Positions 50,059 to 59,843 of a DNA stretch of 64,000 nucleotides are shown in pieces. A program made the translations under genes and the position numbers. The stretch is from positions 12,911,501 to 12,975,500 of the forward strand of contig CANTUQ010000112.1 in NCBI GenBank assembly GCA_947683425.1. Direction: 5' to 3'. Source of the DNA: Excoecaria cochinchinensis (lineage: Eukaryota > Streptophyta > Magnoliopsida > Malpighiales > Euphorbiaceae). The notes under the pieces were generated by a model. That model searched no databases and was not told the origin of the DNA. It saw only the letters and a program-made list of their open reading frames with translations. Each line of letters starts with the position of its first letter. Position 1 is the first letter of the stretch.

Positions 50059-50752
50059 TAATTTCGAGTATAGCAAAATTCAAGTGTGGGGTATCCTCTA
50101 TTAGAAGACAATATTGGGGTATAATAGGGATTGAGAAAGAAATTGTATCGTATTATTTCTCTTGTGATAAAAATTTGTCATATTTGGGAAAATAGCTAAG
50201 CCTTGGAAATTGTTGTTGAAGTGGAAGCAGGTGATGGAAAAAAAATTTTTTATTGGGTAGCAGTGTTAGTTGGTAGAGTGGCTGAATCTTCATTTGATTT
50301 CCTAAACTTTTCTTATTAGCCATCACCGATTGAACCGTACATTACAACCTGCTTAAGACCTAATGATCATGTTTATGTTTTAATTTGTTCAGTGGAGATG
50401 ACCTTCGGGTTCCGGTACTAAAGGAGAGGCATATGGTGTTTCTAGAGTTTCAAGTGAGAAACCAGAAGTACATTTATGTACTGATGTAATCTGCTCTTTA
50501 TTGATTGATGCTGAAAGTTTTAAGTTTTGAAAAATATTAAAACATTGGTTTTGGCCTTTGCACACACACATCAGAAATTCGATTGTATTTTCTTCCTTTG
50601 AAACTTGTTTGAGTAAAGATTACTATAAAGTGGAATTTACTAAGTGTTTGCTTGGTATTCTGAATTTCCATTTTCCTGCTTGAAAATTGAGATGGCTAGA
50701 ATTGAAGAGTTATTTTACTCGAGGGCGAGCAAAAGCTAAGTGTGGGGTATTT
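49057..50752 (+). other. D 3' untranslated region
   Basis: AT-rich and non-coding. It holds an (AT)n run at about 50019-50052, repeated phrases of AAGTGTGGGGTA type (49142, 50082, 50737) and, at the end, a tract AAGTGTGGGGTATTT before the 3' LTR. A segment from about 49755 to 50480 has a relative inside Bb. Confidence 0.7.
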
Positions 50753-51083
50753 TGATAAGTTTAAATTAAATAATGTTTTGATGTGAATTTAGAGATTATT
50801 TCTTAGTCTAAAAGCTGTTATTTGTGTTAATTTTTGATAAAATATTATTTGATGTTAGTTCGTGCACTAAATGGAGATTTATGTTGTTTTTGGCAAAATT
50901 AGGTAGCTTACACGGTGGTGAGGAAATCTCTCACCGCCGTGTGAGACGGGAGGCCAGAATCATGAGGAAAAATCAAGTAAGCAGACCTGGAACATTTACA
51001 CGGCGGTGAAGATATCCTCACCGCCGTGTGAAGCGAAGTCAAAGAATTTATTAAGCATACCTGGAACATTTACACGGCGGTGA
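50753..51083 (+). repeat. D 3' LTR, truncated to 331 bp
   Basis: It matches 42908-43238 with a handful of substitutions, including one in a palindrome arm (CGGTGGTG at 50913). It contains two whole hairpins (about 50908-50945 and 50998-51031) and stops after the left arm of the third (51070-51083), directly followed by TSD GTATG. Confidence 0.9.
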
Positions 51084-51088
51084 GTATG

Positions 51089-53983
51089 TGTGGATTATCG
51101 AGATCTGAACAAGGCCTGCCCTAAAGACTATTTTTCGCTACCCCACATTGACGTGTTGATAGATAGTGCCGCCAACTGCGCGATGTACAGTTTTGGGGAT
51201 GGTTATGTAGGCTACAACCAGATCCTTAACAAGATAGTCGACCGGATTAAAACAGCTTTCATCACGGAATGGGGGACCTACGCCTACAGAGTAATGCCTT
51301 TCGGCCTAAAGAATGCAGGGGCTACGTACCAGAGAATGGCAACGACGATCCTAAACGACTTGATCCACAAGGAAGTGGAGGTGTACGTAGACGACATGAT
51401 GGTCAAGTCGGCCACAAGGGAGGGCCATTTCGAAGCTTTAGAGAAGTTCTTCACTAGGATTGATAAGTACAGCCTGCGACTTAATCCCAAGAAGTGTATC
51501 TTCGGAGTAACTTCAGGAAAGCTACTGGGGCATGTCGTCAGCCAGAGGGGAATTGAAATTGACCCGGACAAGGTGAAGGCCATCAGAGAGATGCCCGTGC
51601 CACAAAAAGAGAAAGAGGTGAGAAGCTTCCTAGGCAAGCTATAATATGTCAGCCGATTTATTGCGAAGCTCACTTCGATATGCGAGCCAATCTTTAAGTT
51701 GCTCAGAAAGGATCAGCCTGTGGTTTGGAATGAAAACTGCCAGAGAGCTTTTGATAGCATCAGGGAATATCTGCTGAATCCGCCAGTGCTGAGGCCACCG
51801 CAATCGATCAAGCCGCTTATCTTGTATCTGGCAGTGGAGGATGGTTCCGTGGGAGCCATGATGGCTCAGGAAGATGAGTTCGGGGTGGAATTCGCGGTTT
51901 ACTATCTCAGTAAGAAGTTCCTGGCCTACGAGATAAAATATGCTAAAGTAGAGAAGATCTGCCTGGCAGTGATTTTGGCGTCAAAGAAGCTTAGGCACTA
52001 CTTCCATTTGTACAAAGTTCAGGCAGTGGCAAAGCAGAATCCTTTGAGGTGTTTGCAAGAAGCGCCGTCTTTGCTTGGTAAGATGAGAAGGTGGTTGCTA
52101 TTGCTACAAGAGTTCGATGTCAAATACATCACTCGCAAAACTATCAAGGGGCGAGCAGTAGCGGAGTTTCTTGCTGATCATCCCATTCAGGGCAACACAC
52201 CTGAATTCAATTTTCCTGATGAGAGCATAGCCACAATTTATGTCCGAGGATGGCAGTTATATTTTGATGGGGCTGTAAATAACAAGGGGGCAGGAGTCGG
52301 AATCATTTTAACGACCCCAGATGATGAGAAGCTCCCGTTGGCCAAGAAGTTGAGGTACAGGGTCACCAACAATGAAGCTGAATATGAAGCGTGCACCTTC
52401 GGGTTAGAAGCCTTAGCTGCCTTGGGGTCAAAGAACGTAGAGGTTTTTGGCGACTCATCCTTGGTAATCAGCCAAATTCGGGGTGAGTGGGCTATAAAGA
52501 AAGAACGGCTGGTACCTTATGTTGAATATCTAAAAGAGCTATGTGGGCAGTTCGAAACCTGTACGTTTCGCTTTGTGCCGAGAGAGGAGAACCGTCTGGC
52601 TGATGCACTGGCAACTCTGGTGTCGATATGGGATAATCCTGAAGGGATAGCTATGAAACCTGTCCTGATTTTGAGTTCTGAGAGGCCCAGCTTCGAGATC
52701 AAACCAATAATGGAAGTAGAAGTAGCAGATGGAAAGCCATGGTACTTTGACATCATGAATTATTTGGAAAATGCGAGATTTCCAGAGGAAGCTACCGAGA
52801 AAGATCAGAGGATGATACGAAAGCTATCCACTCAGTTCATATCCTTAGACGGGGTGTTATACAAAAGGCAGGCAGATGGTATCTAGCTCAGGTGCTTAGA
52901 CGAAAGGAAAGCCCGGAGGGTGATGAAAGAAACCCTTGCAGGCGTCTGTGGGGCTCATATGAATGGGTTAACCCTGGCGAAGAAGATCATAAGGCAAGGC
53001 TTCTATTGGCTTACGATGGACAATGATTGCTCAAAATATGTCAAGCAATGCCAGCTATGCCAGCAGTACGCAGATTTAAGGCACTTGCCAGTGTCAAAGT
53101 TACACAGCCTAACATCACCTTGGTCGTTCGCTGCTTGGGGAATAGACATTATTGGAGAGATCCGCCCTACGGCATCTAATGGGCACAGATACATAATAGT
53201 CGCAATCGACTATTTTACAAAATGGGTAGAGGCGGAATCCTTCAAGAAGATCGACGTAAGAGACATGGCCAAGTTCATTGAAAGAAATCTGATCTGCAGA
53301 TACGGCCTCCCACATAACATAGTGTCTGATAACGGGGTGCAGTTCATGGGGGAAACCAGGAAGCTTCTTGAGAAGTACGGAATCGAGCACCATAAATCCT
53401 CTCCCTATCGACCACAAGCTAACGGGGCAGTAGAGGCCGCCAATAAGAATATGAAGAAGATCCTAGCCAAGATGGTCCAAACCTACAAAGACTGGGCAGA
53501 GAAGCTACCCTTTGTACTGTGGGGTTACAGAACGACGGTGAGGACATCTACGAGCGCTGCGCCGTATTCTCTGGTTTATGAGACAGAGGCAGTGCTGCCA
53601 GTCGAGGTAGAGCTCAAATAGCTGAGAGTAGTCATGGAAGCTCAGATTCCGGAGGCCGAATGGGCACAACAGAGGTTATAGCATTTGAACTTATTGGATG
53701 AGAGTAGGCTGAAAGCTTACTATCATAATCAGATCTATCAAAAGAGGCTGGCCAGATTATTTGGGAAGAAGGTGAAAGGCATCCGCTGAAGGAGGGGGAC
53801 TTGGTGTTCAAGCAGATGAGACCAGGTGTACCAGATATCAGAGGAAAATTTAGACCAACCTGGGAAGGGCCGTTTATCCTCAAGAAGCTATTGTCTAAAG
53901 GAGCTACAATTCTATCGGATAGCGATGGTAATGAGTTCAAGGAACCGATCAATGTCGACAGACTCAAAAGGTTCCACGGCTAA
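51089..53983 (+). pseudogene. C pol, second part: reverse transcriptase, two RNase H domains, integrase
   Basis: Reverse transcriptase continues from 42907: VDYRDLNKACPKD, FGLKNAGATYQRM, YVDD box at about 51385. The first RNase H (51830-52190) lacks the usual third Asp (VAKQNPLRCL). The second, complete RNase H (52250-52640) has YFDGAVNNKGAG, NNEAEYEA, FGDSSLVI and NRLADALATL. The integrase zinc motif reads ETLAGVCGAHMNG, lacking the first His kept in E1. Core: WGIDIIGEI, IVSDNGVQF, NGAVEAANKN. Stops: TAA 51642, TAG 52884, TAG 53619, TAG 53679; a frameshift near 53770 precedes the C-terminal piece ending 53983. Confidence 0.9.
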
Positions 53984-54370
53984 AGACTAAAAATAAAAAG
54001 AAGAGAATAAAATGCCCTGCGGGTCAAAAACCGAAAAAAGGCGGCTTTGCTAAAATTGGGCGCCTCGACAGGGTGAAAACCAAAAAAAGGCATCCTGTGC
54101 AAAAATAAGAGGCACGAGAGAAAATGTCCAATCGTGAAAACCCGAAAGGGCTGGTTGGTAACAGGAGTCGATGCTGTTAAAATTTGGTTTCATGTATTCA
54201 TAGGGCATGCACAGTCAAGTTAATGTTAAAACTGATCATGTATGCTGAAATTCTATGGAAATATACACAATTTCGTGAAATAAAATAAGAATTATTCTTC
54301 TCATTTCCGTCATTTTCTAGTTCTGCATTAAAAAGAAATGTAATACTCAAAAAAGTGCACCTATGTAAAC
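53984..54370 (+). other. C spacer between pol and the antisense gene
   Basis: Non-coding, with iterated AGGGTGAAAACC/CGTGAAAACCCG motifs and a block around CTGATCATGT shared with E1 and A. It probably includes the 3' end of the antisense transcript. Confidence 0.6.
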
Positions 54371-54374
54371 TAAG

Positions 54375-55677
54375 CTAGGTCCTTCTGCTGCTCTCGCCAG
54401 TCCGATGCTTGAGCCCTCGCGTCCTATTGTCAGATGCCGGGCTAAGGACCCATCTCTTGTACTCGCTAGTGGAAGCCACAGAATGAGCTCCGAACTGAGG
54501 AATGACAGCCTTCACCGATAGTCGGCTCCACAGTTCATGATACCGAGAAGCAAAGGCATCAGAAAGAGCTCCTCCCCGAAAAGATAGTGGGACCCTCACC
54601 ACATCCTGGATCATCCCAAGCTGGCGAGCACACCGAACTGTGATATGGAAAGTAGCCTGACGGAGCCCACAGAGGGGAACACACCCCGATGGTCCATCAA
54701 TGATCGCATGGGACAAAGGGAGCCAGGCAGACATGAAACTGGTATCGTCATCCGACAGCTCGCTAAATTTGGCAATGCCTTCATCAGCAGTGGCGCATGT
54801 ATATAGCCGTCGACGAGGGAGGAAGTGTCTCAAGGAGTACTGCGCAATGACTCGGGGAGGTGGCTCTGACAACATTCTCAGCTTCTCCTACAGCCAGACC
54901 TGATAAAAAAAAAAGCCGCTGGAGTAAGTAGGATTTACTTCAGGCAAAAATAAGGCATAGGGTTGTATGAAAATCCGAAAGGATGCGCTTCCCGCCAAGA
55001 AAATCTAGTGCGAAAATCCATAAAGAACGTACTACCTTTAAAATAATGACGTACCTGGAGCAATAAGGGGCTTCCCGTGAACGTGGGGGTGGATCCGGAG
55101 CATACAGCATCTAAGCCCAGAATGGTCTCAGCTAGAATAAGTGGAAAGGGAGATAGCCAGCGGTGGAAATCGTCCAAAGCCCCAAACAGGCGAAGATCGC
55201 TGATCAAACCCCCTGGAGCCACAGTCAAGAAGCTCATCATACAAAATAAGAATACGATGCTTACCCTGTAGGTAGGGATATTAGATAATCTGCCTAGAGC
55301 CTCGACCAGCAGCTCCAAAGAGAAGGTAGAACCCGGGGGAACCAACTGCGCAGCCTCAGAAGGGGCTATACGTAAAGACAGAGCAATATCTCGAGTCTGG
55401 AGTAAACGGCAACGTAGGATACAAGGCAGAGCGTTAGGGGGATACCAGGCACCGACAATGGCAGCCAACTCCTCAAGTAGGGGGCATAACTCCTGGTACA
55501 TGAACTTGAAGATGTGAAACCGGGGATTCCAGAAATGGGTTGCAGCCAAAAGAAGGTTGTGGTCTACCTTAGCCCTACGCAGGTGTTTCAGGCTGGAAAG
55601 AGGAGAAAGAGTGTCGTTTTCCAAGTGCGATTGTGGTCTAAGATGCCGTACATCTTCTGGAGGAGAGGAGATGACAT
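54375..55677 (-). pseudogene. C antisense gene (plant-mobile-domain/DUF7745-like), two exons
   Basis: Opposite strand to pol. The predicted ATG is at 55677-55675. One missing base near 55622, judged against the E1 paralogue, separates the first 15 or so codons from the main frame. Exon 1 continues to 55055: FWNPRFHIFKFMYQELCPLL, TVAPGGLISDLRLFGALDD, PFPLILAETILGLD, SPLLLQ. A 155-nt intron lies at 55054-54900. Exon 2 starts VWL, then a TAG, then EKLRMLSEPPPRVI and ends EYKRWVLS...GESSRRT at 54375. About 380 codons. The fold resembles host-derived plant mobile domain proteins. Role in the element unknown. Confidence 0.65.
54900..55054 (-). other. Predicted intron of the C antisense gene (155 nt)
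   Basis: Donor CTCCAG/GTACGT and acceptor TTTTTTTTATCAG/GTCTGG on the minus strand, phase 0. Same position, same length and related sequence as the E1 intron (11370-11524). Confidence 0.7.
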
Positions 55678-55752
55678 CTTGTGAAAATTAGAGGATGAAA
55701 GCTAGAGAAATGTTGAGAAAATGAGAAGACACAAGAAATCAGAAAAGTTAAC

Positions 55753-55960
55753 GAAATATAGAGGGAAGCGCCATAGACAGCCTGCCCGTGCCTCAAGAGA
55801 GACGGCCTGCCCGTCGGTAGTCGTCCACCTGGCAGATGCATACGTCAGCATTGCATCACGTGCATTAATTTCTCATTTAATGGGGAATAGGGAGCGACAG
55901 ACGCCCAGCCCGTTGGTCACCCCTAGAGGCGCCCAGCCCGTCGGTCACGAAATCTATATA
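55753..55960. promoter_or_regulatory. Divergent promoter between the C antisense and sense genes
   Basis: A minus-strand TATA-like box TATATTTC (55753-55760) lies about 80 nt before the antisense ATG. A plus-strand box CTATATAATGG (about 55954) lies before a CT-rich leader of the sense gene. Between them the motif GCCCGTCGGTCAC or variants repeat (55803-55817, 55905-55917, 55935-55949), the same motif that precedes the LTR TATA box. Confidence 0.6.
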
Positions 55961-56149
55961 ATGGCTTTGTAACCGACGGACAAACAGTTTTGCCATTTTC
56001 TCTTTTCCTCTCCCTCTCGTTTTTTATCGTTTCTGCACTCTTTTTTCTTCCTTTTTTTCGTTTTTCTTGCGTTTTTTGGGCCCTTTTCACTCGACCGATC
56101 ATCCAAGGAAGTACTTTTCTTCATTTCTACCATTTTCTGCAAATTACAG

Positions 56150-56608
56150 GTAAGTAACCAATCACTTCCTCTTTTAATTTTGGTTTATTTCCTTTTCTTC
56201 TTCTTCTTTTTTGCTTTTAGAATGAGTAGATTGCTTTAGTTTGCCTTAAAAATTAAGGGTAGACGCTGCTAGTTTTTATATATGTGCTGTTGTTGGAGCA
56301 ATGAAACCTGTCCCTTTTGTGGGGCACACCCTTGCCGAGGTGCTGCCCATTTCTTATGAATATATATATATACAATTGTTTTGTTGGGGCCTGAGGCCCG
56401 TTTTGTGTTTTTCTATGCAGGAGGTTGGGCACATCCCTGCCGGGGTGCTGCCCGATTATTTTATTTTTCATTTTCAATTCTTTATCTTTCTCTCCTCATA
56501 CCTGGGCTACTATCACCCGAATGAGGTCCAATGTGCCTTTAGTTTTGGAAATTGGGCCTATTAACGCCCGCTCCGTTAAATTAATTTATATAATCTTTTC
56601 TTTTGTAG
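56150..56608 (+). other. Predicted 5'-UTR intron of the C sense gene (459 nt)
   Basis: Donor ATTACAG/GTAAGT at 56150 is a full consensus. Acceptor CTTTTCTTTTGTAG ends at 56608, one base before the ATG. The upstream exon (about 55985-56149) is CT-rich and non-coding. Confidence 0.6.
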
Positions 56609-56609
56609 G

Positions 56610-58550
56610 ATGCCTCCGAGACGACGAGTTCCCCAGGCCCGGCCCGAGGTAGAGGTCCCGGGCTGGATGGATGATGAGTCCGCCCAGAGATACAGGGAGC
56701 TGGCCCAGGTCGAGTTCCGGGCTAGCCGTTTTATATCTAGGCCATTCCTAGAGGCCCTAGGGATGGCCGCACTGATAGAGGGTGCTGGATGGACAGACTT
56801 TCTGACTTCCACATTTCAGACGTTCCCCGAGGCTACACGGCAGGTGTTAGCCACTCTGCATTATGGAGGGTATCAGAGATCGGACACCGAGCCGGGCGTA
56901 GTGTAGTTTTGGTTTGACGGCTAGCATTTTAGTATCACGAGGCGTCGGTTCGCAGAGGCGATGGGGTTCCTGAAAGGTGATGGAGTTATAGTCCCACAGA
57001 GAGCGGTGAGGCGCGCCCATTGGGTGGCTATTGCTTTGCCAGGAGTGCTATATGATCACGATACAGCGAAGAGTACCATACCGGTCTCTCAGGCACTCCG
57101 GTACCTGCACAGAGTGCTTTCCAGCTCGTACCTCGGTCGGGCTGGTAATCTAGGGTCGCTTAACGTGGCCGAGATCTAGAGCCTCTGGGCTATGGTGGAA
57201 GGCCAGCGCCTCAATGTTAGCCATGAGATCCTGGCTAACATGGATAGAGTAGGCACGGGGTCAGCCCCAGTGGTGATAGTCAGAGGGGTTGTCACCAGAT
57301 TGCTTTTGGGCTTAGGAGTCACCCCAGATAGGCTCAGAGGACCCTTGGACGAGGGGATCTATGTTGATGCGTCAACTGCAATTCAGATGGGCATGGTCTT
57401 GCGGCTGCCGGAGTAGCCTGAGGCCTTCAGGCTACTCACCATCCACGAGACTAGACGGGCTTTTGCTCTTTTGCCTTTGGGACCAAAGCCAGAGCAGGAG
57501 CAGCAGCAGCCACCTCCTCAGCCTCCACAGTCCCCGCAGCACCAGGCACCACCTCAGCCTCAGACTGTGCCACCGCCACCACAGCAGGAGTAGCCCAGGA
57601 CTCCGTCGAATTTTGACATAGAGTTCACCATGGACGAGCTTTTCGACACCCCGCAGCACCAGGCACCGACTCCTGTTCCCTCACCGAGCACCAGAGTACA
57701 GTGGTCCACCCTCAGGCCCTCCGAGAGGTTTCATCCTTTCTTTGGGAGCGACCCAGGGGCATCCACTTCTGCAGCTCAGCCATCAGAGCCGACTCGGGAG
57801 CCATCGTAGCCGCAGCCAGACATCTCGCAGCTTCTGTCCATGTTCACAGCGTTTGAGCATCGATTAGAGGAGAGGGACAGGGCTACCCATGAGAGACCGG
57901 ACAGACAGCAGGCTGCTATCCAGGAGCAGTCCAGAGTCATTGAGCGTCTGACCCAGGAGCAGGTCGATCTCATTAACCATATGGTGCAGGAGCAGGCCCG
58001 GCTTATGGAGAGCATCAGGGACGAGCAGGCTAGGCTTGTGGAGCAGGTTGTACAGGGACAAAGAGAGCTCAGAGAGCAGCGTGGTCAGGATCTAAGGACG
58101 TCCCAGGATCAGGTATCTCAGAAGATGGATATGACTTTGCAGATGATTGATGAGTCACTTGATTCTCTTAGGTCTTGGGTCCAGGCGATAGAGGGGATCG
58201 TTCCTCCCCTATCCCAGTCCATGAGAGAGTTCAGGGAGCACACTGAGCAGAGACTGGAGCGGATGAGGAAGGCCGCCAGTGAGCAGACCAGCCAGATGAG
58301 CCAGGCCTTCAAGCAGTTAGGGGGGACAGTTTCTGACACCTTGAGCTTCATGACGACGTGCACCCAGCCCTTCCTGGATGGCTACGCTCAGGTTAGGTTC
58401 AGACAGACTTACGCTTCTGGGGCCGGACCATCTGCGCCTCAGCATCCATCTCTGACTCAGCCAGTTCCCCCTCTACCTCAGCCTGAGCCGATTCACCTCT
58501 CGGATGATGAGGACCCGGATGAGGAGCTCACGGACTACCCGCCATCATAG
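56610..58550 (+). pseudogene. C sense gene downstream of integrase (Athila ORF1-like), six in-frame TAG codons
   Basis: One frame of 647 codons from the ATG at 56610 (MPPRRRVPQARPEVEV), broken only by TAG at 56904, 56922, 57177, 57414, 57591 and 57807. N-terminal core is homologous to D: GWTDFLTSTFQTFPEATRQV, RRRFAEAMGF, ALRYLHRVLSSSYLGR. A Pro/Gln-rich middle (about 57490-57810) and a long predicted coiled coil (about 57850-58330; EEQD/RL repeats such as QEQVDLINHMVQEQARLMES) follow. It ends with an acidic tail (LSDDEDPDEEL). No TAA, TGA or frameshift is seen. Function unknown; possibly a structural or host-interaction protein. Confidence 0.75.
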
Positions 58551-58915
58551 TCATTCAGGGAGTTTGGATGACATTCTTTTTGTATTTTGTTCATTATTAT
58601 CGCGGTTGTATATACATTGTACAAAAGTTGATGTTATGTGGAAAGCTTTTATTTCCAGCTTTGTATATTTATTTATTTATTTCTATCTTTATTTATGCTT
58701 CATTCACATTAAAGATGATTGTATGCTCTTATACCCATTCATATCAAAAGTCAAAATGATCATATGATGGGAAAAATGATACAAAACATGATGAAAATAA
58801 TGATAATGAGATGACAAAAAGGATGATAAATAATAAAACCAAATTATTCATGAGCATATTGAAAGGGAATAACTCATACATGAATGAACAAAATCCTTTA
58901 TCATACAGGGACATT
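58551..58915 (+). other. C region after the sense gene, non-coding
   Basis: AT-rich 3' UTR-like sequence with ATGAT/GATAA-rich stretches (58760-58830). No gene recognised. Confidence 0.5.
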
Positions 58916-59665
58916 GCTTAACACCGATCCAAATACGGACGTCAATCACAATCTGAGGATAGACATATCGAACTTCATGTCCTCCCAAATCACTCAGCCA
59001 GAGAACACTACACAGCTTGCAGATCGGATGGGGATTAGCAAGGGAACTTCACCTCGAGACCGTAGTCAGAGAGCACTGCATCTCACAGTTCAAGCGATAG
59101 TCAAAGAGTACTACGTACCTTGCAGATCGGATGGGGGTTAGCAAGGGAACTTCACCAATCGAAGCTGCAGATAGAGAACACTGCTCTTCACCCCGAGACC
59201 GTGGTCAGAGAGTACCGCAACTCAACAACCGAAGTTGCAGTTAGAGAACACTGCTCTTCACCCCGAGATTGTAGCCAGAGAGTGCTACATCTCATAGTTC
59301 ACGCGGCAGCCAGAGAGTGCTACGCACCTTGCAGATCGGATGGGGGTTAGCAAGGGAACTTCACCAATCGAAGTTGCAGTTAGAGAACACTGCTCTTCAC
59401 CCCGAGATTGTAGCCAGAGAGTGCTACATCTCGCAGTTCACGCGGCAGCCAAAGAGTGCTACGCACCTTGCAGATCGGATGGGGGTTAGCAAGGGAACTT
59501 CACCAATTGAAGTTGCAGTTAGAGAACACTGCTCTTCACCCCGAGACCGTGGTCAGAGAACACCGCATCTCACCAACCGAAGTTGCAGTTAGACAACATT
59601 GCTCTTCCCACCGAGGTCGTAGCTAGAGAACGCTGCATCTCACCAATGCCTTATAGGTCGAGACG
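58916..59665 (+). repeat. C tandem repeat array (~35-bp modules)
   Basis: Degenerate modules such as AGTTAGAGAACACTGCTCTT and CTTGCAGATCGGATGGGG. The latter starts at 59016, 59119, 59328 and 59467, with spacings 103, 209 and 139, close to 3, 6 and 4 times 35 bp. It lies just upstream of the purine tract, as the arrays of A and B do, but is unrelated in sequence. ORFs across it are artefacts. Confidence 0.85.
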
Positions 59666-59828
59666 AGACCGGTAGGGACGTTTCCATCCGTTGAGCAGAC
59701 TGAGACGAAGTCTACCTGATGAGGGACGCGGAAGGTAAGAATCGCTACAGGTACGCTTTTCTTCCTTTTTTTTTTGTTCCTTTCTTTGAATTTTGGATCA
59801 TCTAGGCACTCGTGGGCTAGTTTTCCCC

Positions 59829-59843
59829 AAAATTGGGGGCAAC
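59829..59843 (+). other. C polypurine tract
   Basis: AAAATTGGGGGCAAC immediately before the 3' LTR, identical to that of A. Confidence 0.8.

Larger units (their letters stand above)
42908..51083 (+). mobile_element. D: Athila-like element with internal deletion and truncated 3' LTR (8,176 bp)
   Basis: It starts TGATAAGTTT in both LTR copies (42908 and 50753). After the 5' LTR, gag, protease and most of reverse transcriptase are missing; coding begins inside reverse transcriptase at about 44434. Integrase, an ORF1-type gene and a long 3' UTR follow. The 3' LTR breaks off after 331 bp inside a palindrome, yet the TSD follows at once. Confidence 0.9.

Noticed and set aside
58884..59592. Three ORFs of 76-91 codons with repeated peptide phrases
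   Set aside because: They are readings of the C tandem array; stops and frames follow the repeat, not a protein.
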